Positions 36,597-46,584 of a stretch of 64,000 nucleotides of DNA are shown piece after piece (within the stretch, counting starts at the first letter, position 1; each line of letters opens with the position of its first letter). The stretch spans positions 1 through 64,000 of the forward strand of contig SVFJ01000005.1 in NCBI GenBank assembly GCA_015056925.1, in the 5' to 3' direction. Under the pieces are notes generated by a model that saw only the letters and a program-made list of their open reading frames with translations, searched no databases and was not told the origin of the DNA. This stretch comes from Lachnospiraceae bacterium. GTDB lineage: Bacteria; Bacillota; Clostridia; Lachnospirales; Lachnospiraceae. Both the position numbers and the translations under genes were made by a program.

Positions 36597-39500
36597 TCGT
36601 ATAAATCCCCCAGTTCTCTGTTAATCTTTGCCGTAATACCGCTCATATCAACAGAATTAATTGCATAGTCAACAGCCCCTTGTAACGCATCTTTGATGAG
36701 GTCTTGTCCTTCCAAGACACCTTGTGCAATACCTTGTGGCATCGAATAACCTACTGCCACAAAAGATGCCGATGTACCTTCTTCGCCAATCTGCAGAGCT
36801 TCATTTGCTCCATCTATGGATGCAGTGCAAAGTTCCTGCGTTGTTGCTTTCAGCTCTGGTGCCTTCGCAACCAATGTAACATTCATATCATCCATTCCGG
36901 CAAGCGCAAGAGCTAAAGCCTCATCATATGTTCCTGTAAGGGATGTGATAATGTCTTTACCTAATGCGTCTGCTTCTGCTGTAATCAGTGCATTTTTGTC
37001 TGACTGTGCTAAAAGAATGGAATCCATCGACTCTGTATATCCGGCTTCCAATGTTGCCAATGTATCTGTAAGACTTTCTTTCGCCTCACTCATAAGCGCC
37101 CATTCACCCATCAAAGAATTGAATGCCTGTGTATCTGTCTGCGCTGTTGTAACGAGTTCATGTAAGTATCCTGCGCCGTCAATGCCAAGCTCCTTGAATG
37201 CCCCAAGCAAACCTTCATCAAGAAGTCCCTGTTCTGCAAGAGCTGTCGCCAAGAGTAAATCGTGCTGATATGTGTAAATAGTCGCTGTCTGCGACTGCAA
37301 AGCGGTTATCATTTCCTGCGCACTTTTCTCAGACGTAACACTCAGCTCATCAAATAAAGATATCTGTCCTGATAATGTCTTGTCTGCTTCCTCATAAGCC
37401 TCCTGATATGCTGACTTCACTTCCTCAACACTCTTAACAGTCTCCTTAGAAACCTCTTTGACTGTGCTTTCATACTTTCTCATAGACTTGTCAAAGTTCT
37501 CAGTACTCGCCTCCATATCCATGGCCTCTGTAATCTTCTTGGCCAGTCTGTCGGCTTCGTCAGACATCTCATCATCTGCATCCGACTGCACCTCGAGCAA
37601 GTCATCCATAGTCTCAGAATAACCCTCTTTGATATCTGCCATTGTGTCAGCGAGATTATCCTTAGCCTCTGTCATAAGTGCCCATTCATTCATGATGGCA
37701 ACGAATGCGGCGGTATCTTCCTCTGCTGCCAATACCAATTCATGCAAGTAAGCAGCACCTTCTACACCAAGAGCCTGTATTGAACCAAGTAACCCCTCTT
37801 CCATAAGACCTTTTTCTACAAGCTTTGCTGCTATCTGCATATCATTCTTGTAAGTAGTCATTACAAGCACTTGTGACTGTAGGCTCTTAGCCATATCTCT
37901 TGCTGTCATATCGGATTCAAGGCTTAACTCCTCAAACAATCCAATCTGACCGTCTATAGACTTCACAGCCTCATTGTATGCTGTCTGATAAGATTCTGTG
38001 ATGGTATCAATATTACCGGATACCTCACTTGATACCTTATGCATCTTGCCCTGGTACTCTACCTCTACTTTGGTAAGAGACTCCGTGCTCTCCTGCATTT
38101 CTTCTTGTGCAGACTGTGCCTCTTCCATCTTGACCTTTAATTCTTCATATTCCGTCTCAAGCTCTGCTACGAGGTTCTTAGAATCATTGAGAGACGGTTC
38201 AAGGTCAAGCATCTTTTGATTGTACTCAGCGATTGCTTCTGTTGCATGTTGTCCGAGTTCTTCATTGAACTCTCGCATAGCAGTCTCGCCAGCTTCGCAA
38301 GCGGCAGCCCAGTCTTTTTGAAGCTCTGCAGACTTCATAGAATACTCATTATATTCCTCTTCAATCTTGATAAGGTCTGTCTGAGCATCGTACAGCTCTC
38401 TATAGACTTCCTCTATATCCTCCTGCATAAACTTCAACCGGAGAGATTCTTCCATATTGCTGATGTAAGACTCCAACTCCGCATTCGTCTGAGAAAGATA
38501 TCCGCTCTCTTCCTCAATCGCAAGGTTTAACTCCGGCAAAGCTTCGTTCAACTGGTCGACCAGCATCTGCATCTTGGTTTTTTCTTCGTTGGTAAGAGAT
38601 TCTTGCTCATTCAGTTCCAAAAGCTCATTCTTCATTCTTTCAATCAAAACAAGCTCTGCCGCTTCACTCTTCTGTGCATTCTCTCTTTCAGCTACAGAAT
38701 CCCTAATAAGCTGATTGCTCTCGCTTATCTCCTCTGCGAACAACTCTGTCTCTGTCTTTGCAGTTGCAGTCTTAACCGCATATGTCGCAAGTGCGGCTGT
38801 AAGACCCACAATCGCTGTCACAAGCATTCCTGCCGGATTTGCATTCATAGCTCCATTCAAAGCCCACTGTGCAACTGTAGCACCTTCATTCGCCGCCTTA
38901 TATGCCTTCCATGCATTCATAGCAGTGGTAATCATCGGAGCAACTGTTCCGTGATAAACTGTTGCCGATGTTATACCAGTAATACCAGCGATAACTAAAT
39001 CCGAGTTATCCATAACCCATGTCAAACCATCAATTAATGCCGGAAGCGCATCCTCAGCAAAATCAATCGCCCCTGCTGCCGCTTCGTCAAGAGCCTCTGC
39101 AAAGTCATCCATAGCCCTGCCAAGCTCTCCACTCTCTAAAGACATCTGTAAATCATTAACGCTGTCGTTTGCTTCATCAACACTATTTTTGAGTGTGCCT
39201 TCTATCTTGTCATATGCAGTGATTGCAAGACCTTCCAGTGCTGACTCTAAATTATCTAACTTACCAGTCAAGTTTGCCGACATTGTATCTGCCATGTCCT
39301 TAGCGGCACCGTCACAACTATTAATCTGTGCATACAGGTTGTCAAACTCATCACCGGTACCCTTTAGCAACGCATTTACAGCAGCAATATCCGTCTTATT
39401 GAAAATGGTACTAATAACATTAGACTTCTCAACTGCTGACATATCAGAAAGCGCATTGTTCATGTCAACCATGATATCATTCAGATTTCTTATCTGTCCG

Positions 39501-40813
39501 GAGCTGTCTGCTACCTCGACACCAAGGCTCTTCAATGCCTTGGCTCCAACATCTGTCGGAGATACCAAGCTCAAGATTACATTTCTAAGATGTGTACCAC
39601 CTTCCGCTCCCTTGATACCATTATTCGCTAGAACACCAAGCTCTGCATTCATGGTTTCCAATGGCTGATTTGCCAAAGATACCGTACCTGCACATACAAG
39701 AGTTGCTTCTCCAAGCTGTGCCACACTGGTATTTGACTTCTGAGAAGTCTTTGCCATCTGGTCTATATAGCTGTCAAGCTGTGATGTTTCCATTCCTAAA
39801 GCAGCCATTGCATCTGTTACAAGGTCAGAAGCATAAGCCAAATCCAAACCGCCTGCTGCCGCAAGGTCTAACACCCTCGGCAATACCTCTGCTGACTTTG
39901 TGGCATCATATCCGGCTAATGCAAGATAATTCAATGCCTCTGCTGCTTGGCTTGCGCTATACTTTGTAGCAGCTCCGCATTCCTCTGCTGCTGTCTTTAA
40001 TGTCTCATAGTCCTTACTCCCCTCGGCAATCTCTTGGGCTGTCATTCCCATGGTAGCAGCAACTTGACTCATGGAAGACTCAAAAGATGAACCAAGAGTA
40101 ACTGTCGACTGCGATACTGTCTTAATGCCATCTACAATCGCATTCACACCTTCTCTGATGATATCCGATGCCAGATTTGCCTTAAGTACATCTCCGAATA
40201 CAGATGTCTTCTCGCTTGCATTTTCAATCTCAGTCCCCATTTCCTTAATGGACTCAGTATTGTCTTCTGTCGAAAGCTGTGCCTGCCTTAATGCATCTCT
40301 GTTCTCTTCCACCTCAGAGTTCAGATTGTTAAGCTCTACCTGCGCATTATTCAATGACGTTTTCCAATTTGCTGTAGAGTTCTGCGCTTTCCTGTATCCG
40401 TCTTCCGCAAGAGAAAGCTTCTGTCTTAACTCTTCAACAATCTTCTGCTGTGCATCCAAAACTTCGTTGGATATCTTGGTGTTTGATGCCATTGCATCAT
40501 ATTCCTCACTCGCTTTTGCAAGTGCTGTCTTTAACTGACTTACTTTTTCTGCTGCCTCATCCTGCTTTTTGCCGGACTCCTCAACCGCCTTGGTATATAT
40601 ATCTACCTTATCTGCCTGTACCTGATACTGCTTGGATAAGATATCCTGTTTCTTTGTCAGAGCCTCAACTGAATCCTGCTGTTTTCCGAACTCGGAAGTA
40701 GCAAGCTTCATCTCTGAGCGCAATTCTTTCTGTTCAGCATTAATATTTTTAAGGGCTTTCCGATATTCCGCTTCGCCCTCTAATACGATTTTTGCACCAA
40801 TTTTGTTTGCCAT
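36593..40813 (-). CDS. Phage tail tape measure protein
   Basis: 1406 residues, setting tail length. The N-terminal 200 are coiled coil; a TP901-type core follows with QVAATMGMTAQEIAEGS and AAEALNYLALAGYDATKSAE; membrane-like Ala/Gly segments lie near residue 640. Two tandem copies of a roughly 170-residue block follow (IDGQIGLFEELSLES and LSGQISLFDELSVTS mark their starts; GSIQALGVEGAAYLHELV and GAFKELGIDGAGYLHELV lie inside). AGGAGG precedes the ATG. Confidence 0.93.
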   Translation of the reverse strand: MANKIGAKIVLEGEAEYRKALKNINAEQKELRSEMKLATSEFGKQQDSVEALTKKQDILSKQYQVQADKVDIYTKAVEESGKKQDEAAEKVSQLKTALAKASEEYDAMASNTKISNEVLDAQQKIVEELRQKLSLAEDGYRKAQNSTANWKTSLNNAQVELNNLNSEVEENRDALRQAQLSTEDNTESIKEMGTEIENASEKTSVFGDVLKANLASDIIREGVNAIVDGIKTVSQSTVTLGSSFESSMSQVAATMGMTAQEIAEGSKDYETLKTAAEECGAATKYSASQAAEALNYLALAGYDATKSAEVLPRVLDLAAAGGLDLAYASDLVTDAMAALGMETSQLDSYIDQMAKTSQKSNTSVAQLGEATLVCAGTVSLANQPLETMNAELGVLANNGIKGAEGGTHLRNVILSLVSPTDVGAKALKSLGVEVADSSGQIRNLNDIMVDMNNALSDMSAVEKSNVISTIFNKTDIAAVNALLKGTGDEFDNLYAQINSCDGAAKDMADTMSANLTGKLDNLESALEGLAITAYDKIEGTLKNSVDEANDSVNDLQMSLESGELGRAMDDFAEALDEAAAGAIDFAEDALPALIDGLTWVMDNSDLVIAGITGITSATVYHGTVAPMITTAMNAWKAYKAANEGATVAQWALNGAMNANPAGMLVTAIVGLTAALATYAVKTATAKTETELFAEEISESNQLIRDSVAERENAQKSEAAELVLIERMKNELLELNEQESLTNEEKTKMQMLVDQLNEALPELNLAIEEESGYLSQTNAELESYISNMEESLRLKFMQEDIEEVYRELYDAQTDLIKIEEEYNEYSMKSAELQKDWAAACEAGETAMREFNEELGQHATEAIAEYNQKMLDLEPSLNDSKNLVAELETEYEELKVKMEEAQSAQEEMQESTESLTKVEVEYQGKMHKVSSEVSGNIDTITESYQTAYNEAVKSIDGQIGLFEELSLESDMTARDMAKSLQSQVLVMTTYKNDMQIAAKLVEKGLMEEGLLGSIQALGVEGAAYLHELVLAAEEDTAAFVAIMNEWALMTEAKDNLADTMADIKEGYSETMDDLLEVQSDADDEMSDEADRLAKKITEAMDMEASTENFDKSMRKYESTVKEVSKETVKSVEEVKSAYQEAYEEADKTLSGQISLFDELSVTSEKSAQEMITALQSQTATIYTYQHDLLLATALAEQGLLDEGLLGAFKELGIDGAGYLHELVTTAQTDTQAFNSLMGEWALMSEAKESLTDTLATLEAGYTESMDSILLAQSDKNALITAEADALGKDIITSLTGTYDEALALALAGMDDMNVTLVAKAPELKATTQELCTASIDGANEALQIGEEGTSASFVAVGYSMPQGIAQGVLEGQDLIKDALQGAVDYAINSVDMSGITAKINRELGDLYE

Positions 40814-40821
40814 ACTGCCTC

Positions 40822-41420
40822 CTAGAGTTCTGATAGTTTCGCCACTGGTTTTGGCTCATCTGTAACATACAGGCATCTCTTCGTTTCAAAATTGTAGATA
40901 CGCTTATGTACTTCGAACATATCAACATACCTGCCAAAGTAAAGCCTGCCTGCTTCCTTAAACGAGAATCCCAGCCTATTCATGGCAGTATAGTAGATAT
41001 AATCAAAATCAATCTCTATATCCTGCTCATTGTTGCTAGGCTGGGATTTTATTTTTTTATTTCAAAGCACCTGCGCAATTCTTCGTGTATATCATTTGCT
41101 AATGCTCTGTAATCTCTTGTAATCACATTGAGAAGCTGTCTGCGTGATAAATCTGTATATTCCGTGTGATTCTCTTCTCTGTCAATTTCAATCCCTTCAA
41201 GGACCATCAATGTCAATCCGAATGTAACAGCTCCAATATCCGGTTCTTTAGGTAATCGCTTTATTTCCTCCCCAACAGTAACCTCTCTAAAAGGGACAAT
41301 CCTCTTCTCAAACTCTGCCACTGTTCCATATTCCTTCTGTATGGCTTCCAGAACATTCAGATTACACTTAACAGGAAGTTCTATGCTCTTTGCGAGCTTA
41401 ATCTTTGATAATTGAATCAT
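40822..41420 (-). CDS. Tail assembly chaperone GT (-1 frameshift product)
   Basis: After the G gene ends at 41049, the -1 frame stays open for 75 more codons to a stop at 40822-40824 (MNRLGFSFKEAGRLYF, YVDMFEVHKRIYNF). The switch can happen at A-AAA-AAA just before the G stop. The extended product would have about 198 residues, as in the lambda G/GT pattern. The ORF track misses it because it has no start of its own. Confidence 0.82.
41049..41420 (-). CDS. Tail assembly chaperone G
   Basis: 123 residues, the unshifted chaperone that coats the tape measure protein during tail assembly. MIQLSKIKLAKSIELPVKCN and EGIEIDREENHTEYTDLS are typical of the family in Clostridia phages. It lies between the major tail and tape measure genes as expected and ends at the slippery run. 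Confidence 0.85.
   Translation of the reverse strand: MIQLSKIKLAKSIELPVKCNLNVLEAIQKEYGTVAEFEKRIVPFREVTVGEEIKRLPKEPDIGAVTFGLTLMVLEGIEIDREENHTEYTDLSRRQLLNVITRDYRALANDIHEELRRCFEIKK
41052..41058 (-). other. Slippery heptamer A-AAA-AAA for -1 frameshift
   Basis: In the zero frame the codons read ATA AAA AAA TAA. Slipping back one base on the two AAA codons gives IKSQPSNNEQD and the GT extension. Seen directly in the sequence. Confidence 0.8.
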
Positions 41421-41472
41421 ATTACCTCCAACAAGGCAGTGGGTTACCCCACCGCCACTACTTAAGCAAATA

Positions 41473-42027
41473 CTATTCTGTAATATTCAGATAATCCTTA
41501 ATGAAGGCAATCGCTTCATCCTCAGTTTTGAACCACTGCTTCACTCTCCACTCTCCATCCTTATCTGATGAAGCTACACCGGTAAGTGATGGTGTCTTAA
41601 ATGTGATATTCTCACCCTTGGTCTCATAACTGTCAGCAGTATCCTTAAACTTAACCTTTGGTAAAACTGCTGCGATATACTTCTTTTCACCATCATCATC
41701 AATCTCGCTTGCGTAGAAACCATAGCCAACAAAATTAGCTGTATCTGAATCCTTGTATACCACCTTGCTAGTCGCTTCATCAACAGTATGGCCAAACATA
41801 ACGTTTGCAGCCTTTAAAGGTAACTGAGTAACCTGAAGCTTAACATTTGCAAATTTAAACTCTGAATGGTCGATAACAAGCTTATTGTCGCCGTATACCT
41901 TCGCTTCTCCATACTGTGGGTCAACATCTGTTCCCACTGCTGTTCCGCACTTAAATCCGTCTGAATATGTTCCTGTTTTTACATCCAACTTGGAAATGTA
42001 TGGATGACTTAATCCATAATGTGCCAT
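41473..42027 (-). CDS. Major tail protein
   Basis: 184 residues. MAHYGLSHPYISKLD, GTDVDPQYGEAKVYGDN and ANVMFGHTVDE are typical of siphovirus tail tube proteins of this group. AAGGAGG precedes the ATG. It polymerises into the tail tube. Gene order (connectors, tail tube, chaperone, tape measure) supports the call. Confidence 0.88.
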   Translation of the reverse strand: MAHYGLSHPYISKLDVKTGTYSDGFKCGTAVGTDVDPQYGEAKVYGDNKLVIDHSEFKFANVKLQVTQLPLKAANVMFGHTVDEATSKVVYKDSDTANFVGYGFYASEIDDDGEKKYIAAVLPKVKFKDTADSYETKGENITFKTPSLTGVASSDKDGEWRVKQWFKTEDEAIAFIKDYLNITE

Positions 42028-42040
42028 TATAATATCCTCC

Positions 42041-42415
42041 TTAATGTTTATCTGTGTAATTCATCTTAAATACTGTGCACCGAGAACGCTTATTACTTGT
42101 AGCACTCTGCGTAACACTTTCATAAGTTGTTTCCAAGAATGAAAACTTGCTTGTAATCTGAAAGCCTCTGCTCTCAAAATACTCTCCTGTCCTGCGTTTC
42201 AACTCATGGTAGTTGAACTCCTTGGGTGTATGCATCCGAAGTTGTATATAAGCTGTATCGAACAAGGGCCTGTCATCACCAAATTGTGTCGGTGTTTCAT
42301 CCTCATAAGAAAATGTAAAGTAAATATCTGATTCATCATCCTCGTAAATATCCTCTGCAACAGGATAGCCTATATGCTCACTAAACTCTGTTACAAATAA
42401 TTCATTAAGATTCAT
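42041..42415 (-). CDS. Tail terminator-like protein
   Basis: 124 residues from MNLNELFVTEF (42415), seven bases after AGGTG. GYPVAEDIYEDDESDIYFTF and FDTAYIQLRMHTPKEF fit the small proteins that cap the tail tube before it joins the head. Called mainly from position between the gp10-like gene and the major tail gene. Confidence 0.7.
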   Translation of the reverse strand: MNLNELFVTEFSEHIGYPVAEDIYEDDESDIYFTFSYEDETPTQFGDDRPLFDTAYIQLRMHTPKEFNYHELKRRTGEYFESRGFQITSKFSFLETTYESVTQSATSNKRSRCTVFKMNYTDKH

Positions 42416-42866
42416 CCCTTGCACCTGTCTTTCTGTTGTATACTTCCTGCATCTTTGTCATGGATGCGCTCCTTGTCTGATTCACCAATCTTTGTAAGAA
42501 TGGCCGAGCTGGTTGCCTACCTGCAACACCATATTCAATCCATATCATCTTGAGTGAATTGGAAATCTTATATTTCCTCATCTTCTCTCCTTTTCCTTTT
42601 ACTGAAAATGAATTGATAGAGCTGTATCCGGTAGGTCTTACATGTACCATCCATGCACCATTTTTAGCCTTTTTCGGCTTGGTTGCTTTAATAGAATCAA
42701 TAAGTTCTCCTGATAACTCATGGTTATCCTGACGAAGTATGTCTTTCATATTGTTTTCAAGAATAGGCGCAGTCTCTTGCAGAGCTTCAAAACAGATATC
42801 ATCCGCATCTGTCTGTAATAGCTCACTTAAGAAATCTTCGGGAAAATCCATCTCAAATCCTGCCAT
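42405..42866 (-). CDS. HK97 gp10-like head-tail protein
   Basis: 153 residues from MAGFEMDFPEDF (42866), whose ATG overlaps the TGA of the upstream gene by one base. The basic core VHVRPTGYSSINSFSVKGK and WIEYGVAGRQPARPFLQRLV are hallmarks of the HK97 gp10 family. It helps join the capsid and tail. Confidence 0.88.
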   Translation of the reverse strand: MAGFEMDFPEDFLSELLQTDADDICFEALQETAPILENNMKDILRQDNHELSGELIDSIKATKPKKAKNGAWMVHVRPTGYSSINSFSVKGKGEKMRKYKISNSLKMIWIEYGVAGRQPARPFLQRLVNQTRSASMTKMQEVYNRKTGARDES

Positions 42867-43198
42867 CAGCTTGTACCTATCTTGCAATATAATTCGATAT
42901 ACTCATGCTTATCGTCTATGTCATTGATATCCTCAATGTCATATATCTTCCCAGCATATTTAACCTTCATCTTTGTGTTATACTCTGTCTCTGAGTATCT
43001 GATGAGAAAACGAATTGAATTAATGCTGATATCTGTATCTGCTACCTCTTTCTCCTTATCCTTGGATGAGCTTCTTTTCGTATACTTCGCCCAACATTTT
43101 CTAACAGATACCAATTCTCTTCCAAAGCCCTGCTTATCCGGCTTGGAATACTTCAATATCTCAATTCGCTTGTTCAGTTCTCCCGGATTAATATTCAT
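42866..43198 (-). CDS. Phage head closure / head-tail adaptor
   Basis: 110 residues, MNINPGELNKRIEILKY at the start, the standard opening of SPP1 gp16/HK97 head-closure proteins, and RFLIRYSETEYNTKMKVKY. It seals the connector after DNA packaging. Confidence 0.9.
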   Translation of the reverse strand: MNINPGELNKRIEILKYSKPDKQGFGRELVSVRKCWAKYTKRSSSKDKEKEVADTDISINSIRFLIRYSETEYNTKMKVKYAGKIYDIEDINDIDDKHEYIELYCKIGTS

Positions 43199-43207
43199 AC
43201 ATGCCTC

Positions 43208-43516
43208 CTATACATAATTTGCACTATGCATGTTTAAAATGCTTGATACCGTCTGATTCGTGTAACTCTTGCCGACGGTAAATGAACGGTTGTCATGCAT
43301 ATCCTGGCAAAGTACAAGGACAGCAATCGGAAACTTGGCATAATCATCCAAGGTCTTTCCCTCAATACCTTCCTCGTACTTTGGAATATGCGTATAGTCA
43401 GCAACGTATTCTACCGCCGCATCCAGAATCATCTGCATTTGCGTCGGTTCATACTCATCCTCTTCCAGTTTAAGGAACTCAGCTACATAGGGGACCGTAA
43501 TCTCACTTACCTTCAT
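43208..43516 (-). CDS. Phage head-tail connector (gp6-like)
   Basis: 102 residues, MKVSEITVPYVAEFLKLEEDE and YEEGIEGKTLDDYAKFPIAV, the helical adaptor that binds the portal. AAGGAGG precedes the ATG. Typical position after the capsid gene. Confidence 0.88.
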   Translation of the reverse strand: MKVSEITVPYVAEFLKLEEDEYEPTQMQMILDAAVEYVADYTHIPKYEEGIEGKTLDDYAKFPIAVLVLCQDMHDNRSFTVGKSYTNQTVSSILNMHSANYV

Positions 43517-43541
43517 GCCTTACCTCCTTAAACCAACACCA

Positions 43542-44702
43542 CTATGATGCAGACTTCATATCAAGAGCAGCAATCATCTCTGCATTCTGCACCTTTGCAT
43601 CAAGTTCAACGAAACCAAGAACCTCAAGCAAATGTAAACGTGCCTTTGTCTCTCTTAATACCTCAATGTCGATATCCTCTGAAATCTTAACAGCAAGCCC
43701 CTTGTAATCTCCGTAGAAGATTGCTCTTGCACCTGCTGCCATCTTAGGCATTGCATCAGAAATGCGTACATCCTTGCCAAATAAGGTGTAACCCCATTTA
43801 GCTGTTGCATCCTTCTGTAACAGATAGTTACCCTGACCATCCTTAAGCTTACGAATATGCTTTCTGGTATCCTTATTCATAATCCAGTAAGCATTTGCCT
43901 GATATCTGTCTGGTACAGACTCCTGTAAATCAATAAGTTCATCTGCTGTGATAGCAGTTTCGGAAGCAGCTTCTACAATCTGTGTTACTCCACTTAACCC
44001 CTCAATCTTGCCAGATGTACCAATCAAAAGTTCATGCTCTAAGAATAAAGCAATTGCCTCTGCCATCTTACGAATAACATAGTTCACGATATCGAACTTA
44101 CTGTTATTAATAAGACTCTTAGAAATATCTGTGATAGCTCTCGCAAGATATTCCTTAAGTTCAATGCTCTTGAATTTACCTGATGTGCTGCTTCCGTCAA
44201 CACCTTCTGTTGCATAAGTCATAGTAATTGCACCTGATGATTCATCGTAGTATGGCAATGACAATGTACCTGCTACGGTATAATGCTCCGAATCTGCAAA
44301 GATAGGGCAAATCTCCTTAGTCTTCTCGATAATCTTATTGGCGATTGTAGTTGGAATAATTGCCCCATTTTCGCCCTTTGCCATTGTCACATCGGCTCTC
44401 TCTTCTACTACACCTCTGATAAAGCTCTCAAAAGCTCTCTCCTCTGCTTTCTCCTGCTCTTCCTTGGACTTATCGCCCTCATCAGAACCTGCATCTGTTC
44501 TGTCTTCCTCTTCAAGAAAACCTCTTGCTCTCTCTTCTGCCTCGATGGTTGCATCAATCGCCTTAATCTGCTTCTCGTAATCGCCGAACTTCTTAACCTC
44601 ATCTTCATTCATGGCTCTTTCTTCTGCCTCTGCCTGCTCTAACAGCTTCTTTGTCTCTGCCATCAGCTTTGCTCTCTGCTCTTTTAATTTCTTAATATGC
44701 AT
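43542..44702 (-). CDS. Major capsid protein (HK97 fold)
   Basis: 386 residues. The first 110 are the scaffold-like delta domain, predicted coiled coil (KKLKEQRAKLMAETKKLLEQ), which is normally removed by the prohead protease. The HK97 shell domain follows, with ATEGVDGSSTSGKFKSIEL, SKSLINNSKFDI and WIMNKDTRKHIRKLKD. It forms the icosahedral head. Confidence 0.93.
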   Translation of the reverse strand: MHIKKLKEQRAKLMAETKKLLEQAEAEERAMNEDEVKKFGDYEKQIKAIDATIEAEERARGFLEEEDRTDAGSDEGDKSKEEQEKAEERAFESFIRGVVEERADVTMAKGENGAIIPTTIANKIIEKTKEICPIFADSEHYTVAGTLSLPYYDESSGAITMTYATEGVDGSSTSGKFKSIELKEYLARAITDISKSLINNSKFDIVNYVIRKMAEAIALFLEHELLIGTSGKIEGLSGVTQIVEAASETAITADELIDLQESVPDRYQANAYWIMNKDTRKHIRKLKDGQGNYLLQKDATAKWGYTLFGKDVRISDAMPKMAAGARAIFYGDYKGLAVKISEDIDIEVLRETKARLHLLEVLGFVELDAKVQNAEMIAALDMKSAS

Positions 44703-44740
44703 CTTTCTTACCTCCGTTTTTGTTTAATATAAAAAGCTGA

Positions 44741-45331
44741 CTAAATAGCCAGCTTCTTTAACCTGTTCTTATACTCCGCATTGTCATACGTCTTTTTCTG
44801 ATTGTCGATGATATCCATATCATCATCAAATGCTCTGCACTCTAATTCTAATACTTCATCATCAGCTCTACACTCTACACTTGTAGCCGAGTATACCGGA
44901 GTCTTATTAACCACCAGCGTAATATGGTCCAAATCAAATCCCCGTACATGACGTAACGGTAACTGGTCGGCTCTCTCCTCGATTTTGTCCTGAATCCTAC
45001 GCATACCAAAGGACCAACCTTTGATTTTACCCTGCTTTGCCTCTGCAATCGTGTTCGCATCTGTAATTTCAGCCTTGGCATATAGACCGATGCGGTCTTC
45101 TTTTAGACTCAGAGTATTCGCTCTGGTCTCTGCAAGGACACAGCCTGCATCATGGTCCTTTGTCATCGGCACATTCTCAGCTCTTGCAAGAGCGTCTGCA
45201 AATGCTCGCTCTTCAATCACTTCGATTACCCTCTGACCTTTGGCCGTAATCACAGGACGGCTAGGCTTGCCCGTCACATTAACGTACCCGGTTATCTCTA
45301 AGACACCGTCAGCTCTCACTTCCACTTTCAT
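44741..45331 (-). CDS. HK97-family prohead protease
   Basis: 196 residues. RADGVLEITGYVNVTGKPSR, NVPMTKDHDAGCVLAETRA and GWSFGMR fit the U35 prohead protease family; the catalytic His is probably in the MTKDHD segment. It trims the capsid delta domain. The gene overlaps the portal gene by 23 bases. Confidence 0.9.
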   Translation of the reverse strand: MKVEVRADGVLEITGYVNVTGKPSRPVITAKGQRVIEVIEERAFADALARAENVPMTKDHDAGCVLAETRANTLSLKEDRIGLYAKAEITDANTIAEAKQGKIKGWSFGMRRIQDKIEERADQLPLRHVRGFDLDHITLVVNKTPVYSATSVECRADDEVLELECRAFDDDMDIIDNQKKTYDNAEYKNRLKKLAI

Positions 45332-46574
45332 CAGCTATCTTCTCTCCTTTCTTGAAATTTTTCATATTGGTTGTCGCATTGGTATTTGGTGTGTAGATTT
45401 CTCCTGTTTTGATGTTATACAAGACACTATCCAAACCAAGGCGAACAAATTCAAAGCCTAACGGCTCTAAATCCTCTTTTTCTCTAATTTCATCGACTAA
45501 AAGAAAATTGTTCTTATAGGCGATTTCATATGCCTCATAACGTTCTTTGATATTTCCACGTTTGAGTTCCTTTACATCAAAATAAAAATGATAACCCTGC
45601 TCTTTCTCAAGCTCAGTCAATAAATCTCTGTCTAAGCTCGCCTCAATATCTGCAATCAGTGGCATGATACAGAAATTAATAAAATTATCAATATCCTTCT
45701 GTGTCGCATTGCCTCTGATGATTGGATTTGCAATGGAGAAGAGCATTGTTAACTCTGCCGAGTTGGTCTCTTTATTCTCATTGAGCTGTAGCTCTGTCGG
45801 TGTACTAGATAACTCGTGGAACTCAGCACCCCTAGAGAATACTGCCACCCTGTCTCCATTTGGACTAAACAAAGATATCAGTCTGCTTTTTATCTTGTTT
45901 AGTGTTGCTTCGTCCTTAACACTGTCTGGGCAAAGATATCCTTTCTTTCCTCCACCAGTCTCTACAAGACTTTTTTCAAAACGCAACTCATTGTAGGCAA
46001 CTGCTGCCATCGTTCCACTCTGCTCCTGCATCGGTGTACTCTTGTGACCATCTCTGGTGTTTCTTAGCAATTTGATAAATTCATACTTGCCGTATCTTTT
46101 CCCATTTACACAGATGTCATAATCTTTGAATATTGGGTCTGTGTTGGTTAAGAAGCTAATATTCTCGCACTTCACATGATGAATGCTTACCACATCTTCA
46201 TAACGCTTATTGATATAAGCAAAGGCACCTTTGCCGAGGTAATAATCTTCCAGCATGGCTCTCCAAAACTGTGGAGCTGTCATAGTATCGCCTGTGTCAT
46301 AATTTAGCAAGTAGCACCTTCTGTCACCCTTAATCTGCTTAACCTCTCCCTTCTCTGTTTTAAACAGATTAACTGGCAAAGCAGATATAACATCTGATAT
46401 CAGCTTAATAGATGCACCAACACTTGGAATCTCTAAAGCCTGCTCTCTTGTCAAAGACGTATTTTCTCCGAGAAATCTTCTCAATTCATCGGATACTGCA
46501 ACACCACTGGTGTCCGAATCGGACACCGAAGACGTATCTGCTCTTTTCTCGATAGTCCAACCGAATAAATTCAT
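45309..46574 (-). CDS. Phage portal protein
   Basis: 421 residues of the HK97-type portal family: SVGASIKLISDVISALPVNL, LLNYDTGDTMTAPQFWRAML and IANPIIRGNATQKDIDNF. It forms the ring through which DNA enters. A candidate parS site lies near the N-terminus, where it encodes VSDSDT. AGGAGG precedes the ATG. Confidence 0.93.
   Translation of the reverse strand: MNLFGWTIEKRADTSSVSDSDTSGVAVSDELRRFLGENTSLTREQALEIPSVGASIKLISDVISALPVNLFKTEKGEVKQIKGDRRCYLLNYDTGDTMTAPQFWRAMLEDYYLGKGAFAYINKRYEDVVSIHHVKCENISFLTNTDPIFKDYDICVNGKRYGKYEFIKLLRNTRDGHKSTPMQEQSGTMAAVAYNELRFEKSLVETGGGKKGYLCPDSVKDEATLNKIKSRLISLFSPNGDRVAVFSRGAEFHELSSTPTELQLNENKETNSAELTMLFSIANPIIRGNATQKDIDNFINFCIMPLIADIEASLDRDLLTELEKEQGYHFYFDVKELKRGNIKERYEAYEIAYKNNFLLVDEIREKEDLEPLGFEFVRLGLDSVLYNIKTGEIYTPNTNATTNMKNFKKGEKIADESGSES
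46509..46527. promoter_or_regulatory. Candidate parS site 2
   Basis: 19-bp palindrome with the core GTGTCCGAATCGGACAC, inside the portal gene at codons for VSDSDT near the N-terminus. Confidence 0.65.
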
Positions 46575-46584
46575 TTTCTGCCTC

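Noticed and set aside
40749-40937. 62-residue ORF at the tape measure start
   Set aside because: Shadow; the real coding frame in this gap is the GT frameshift extension.
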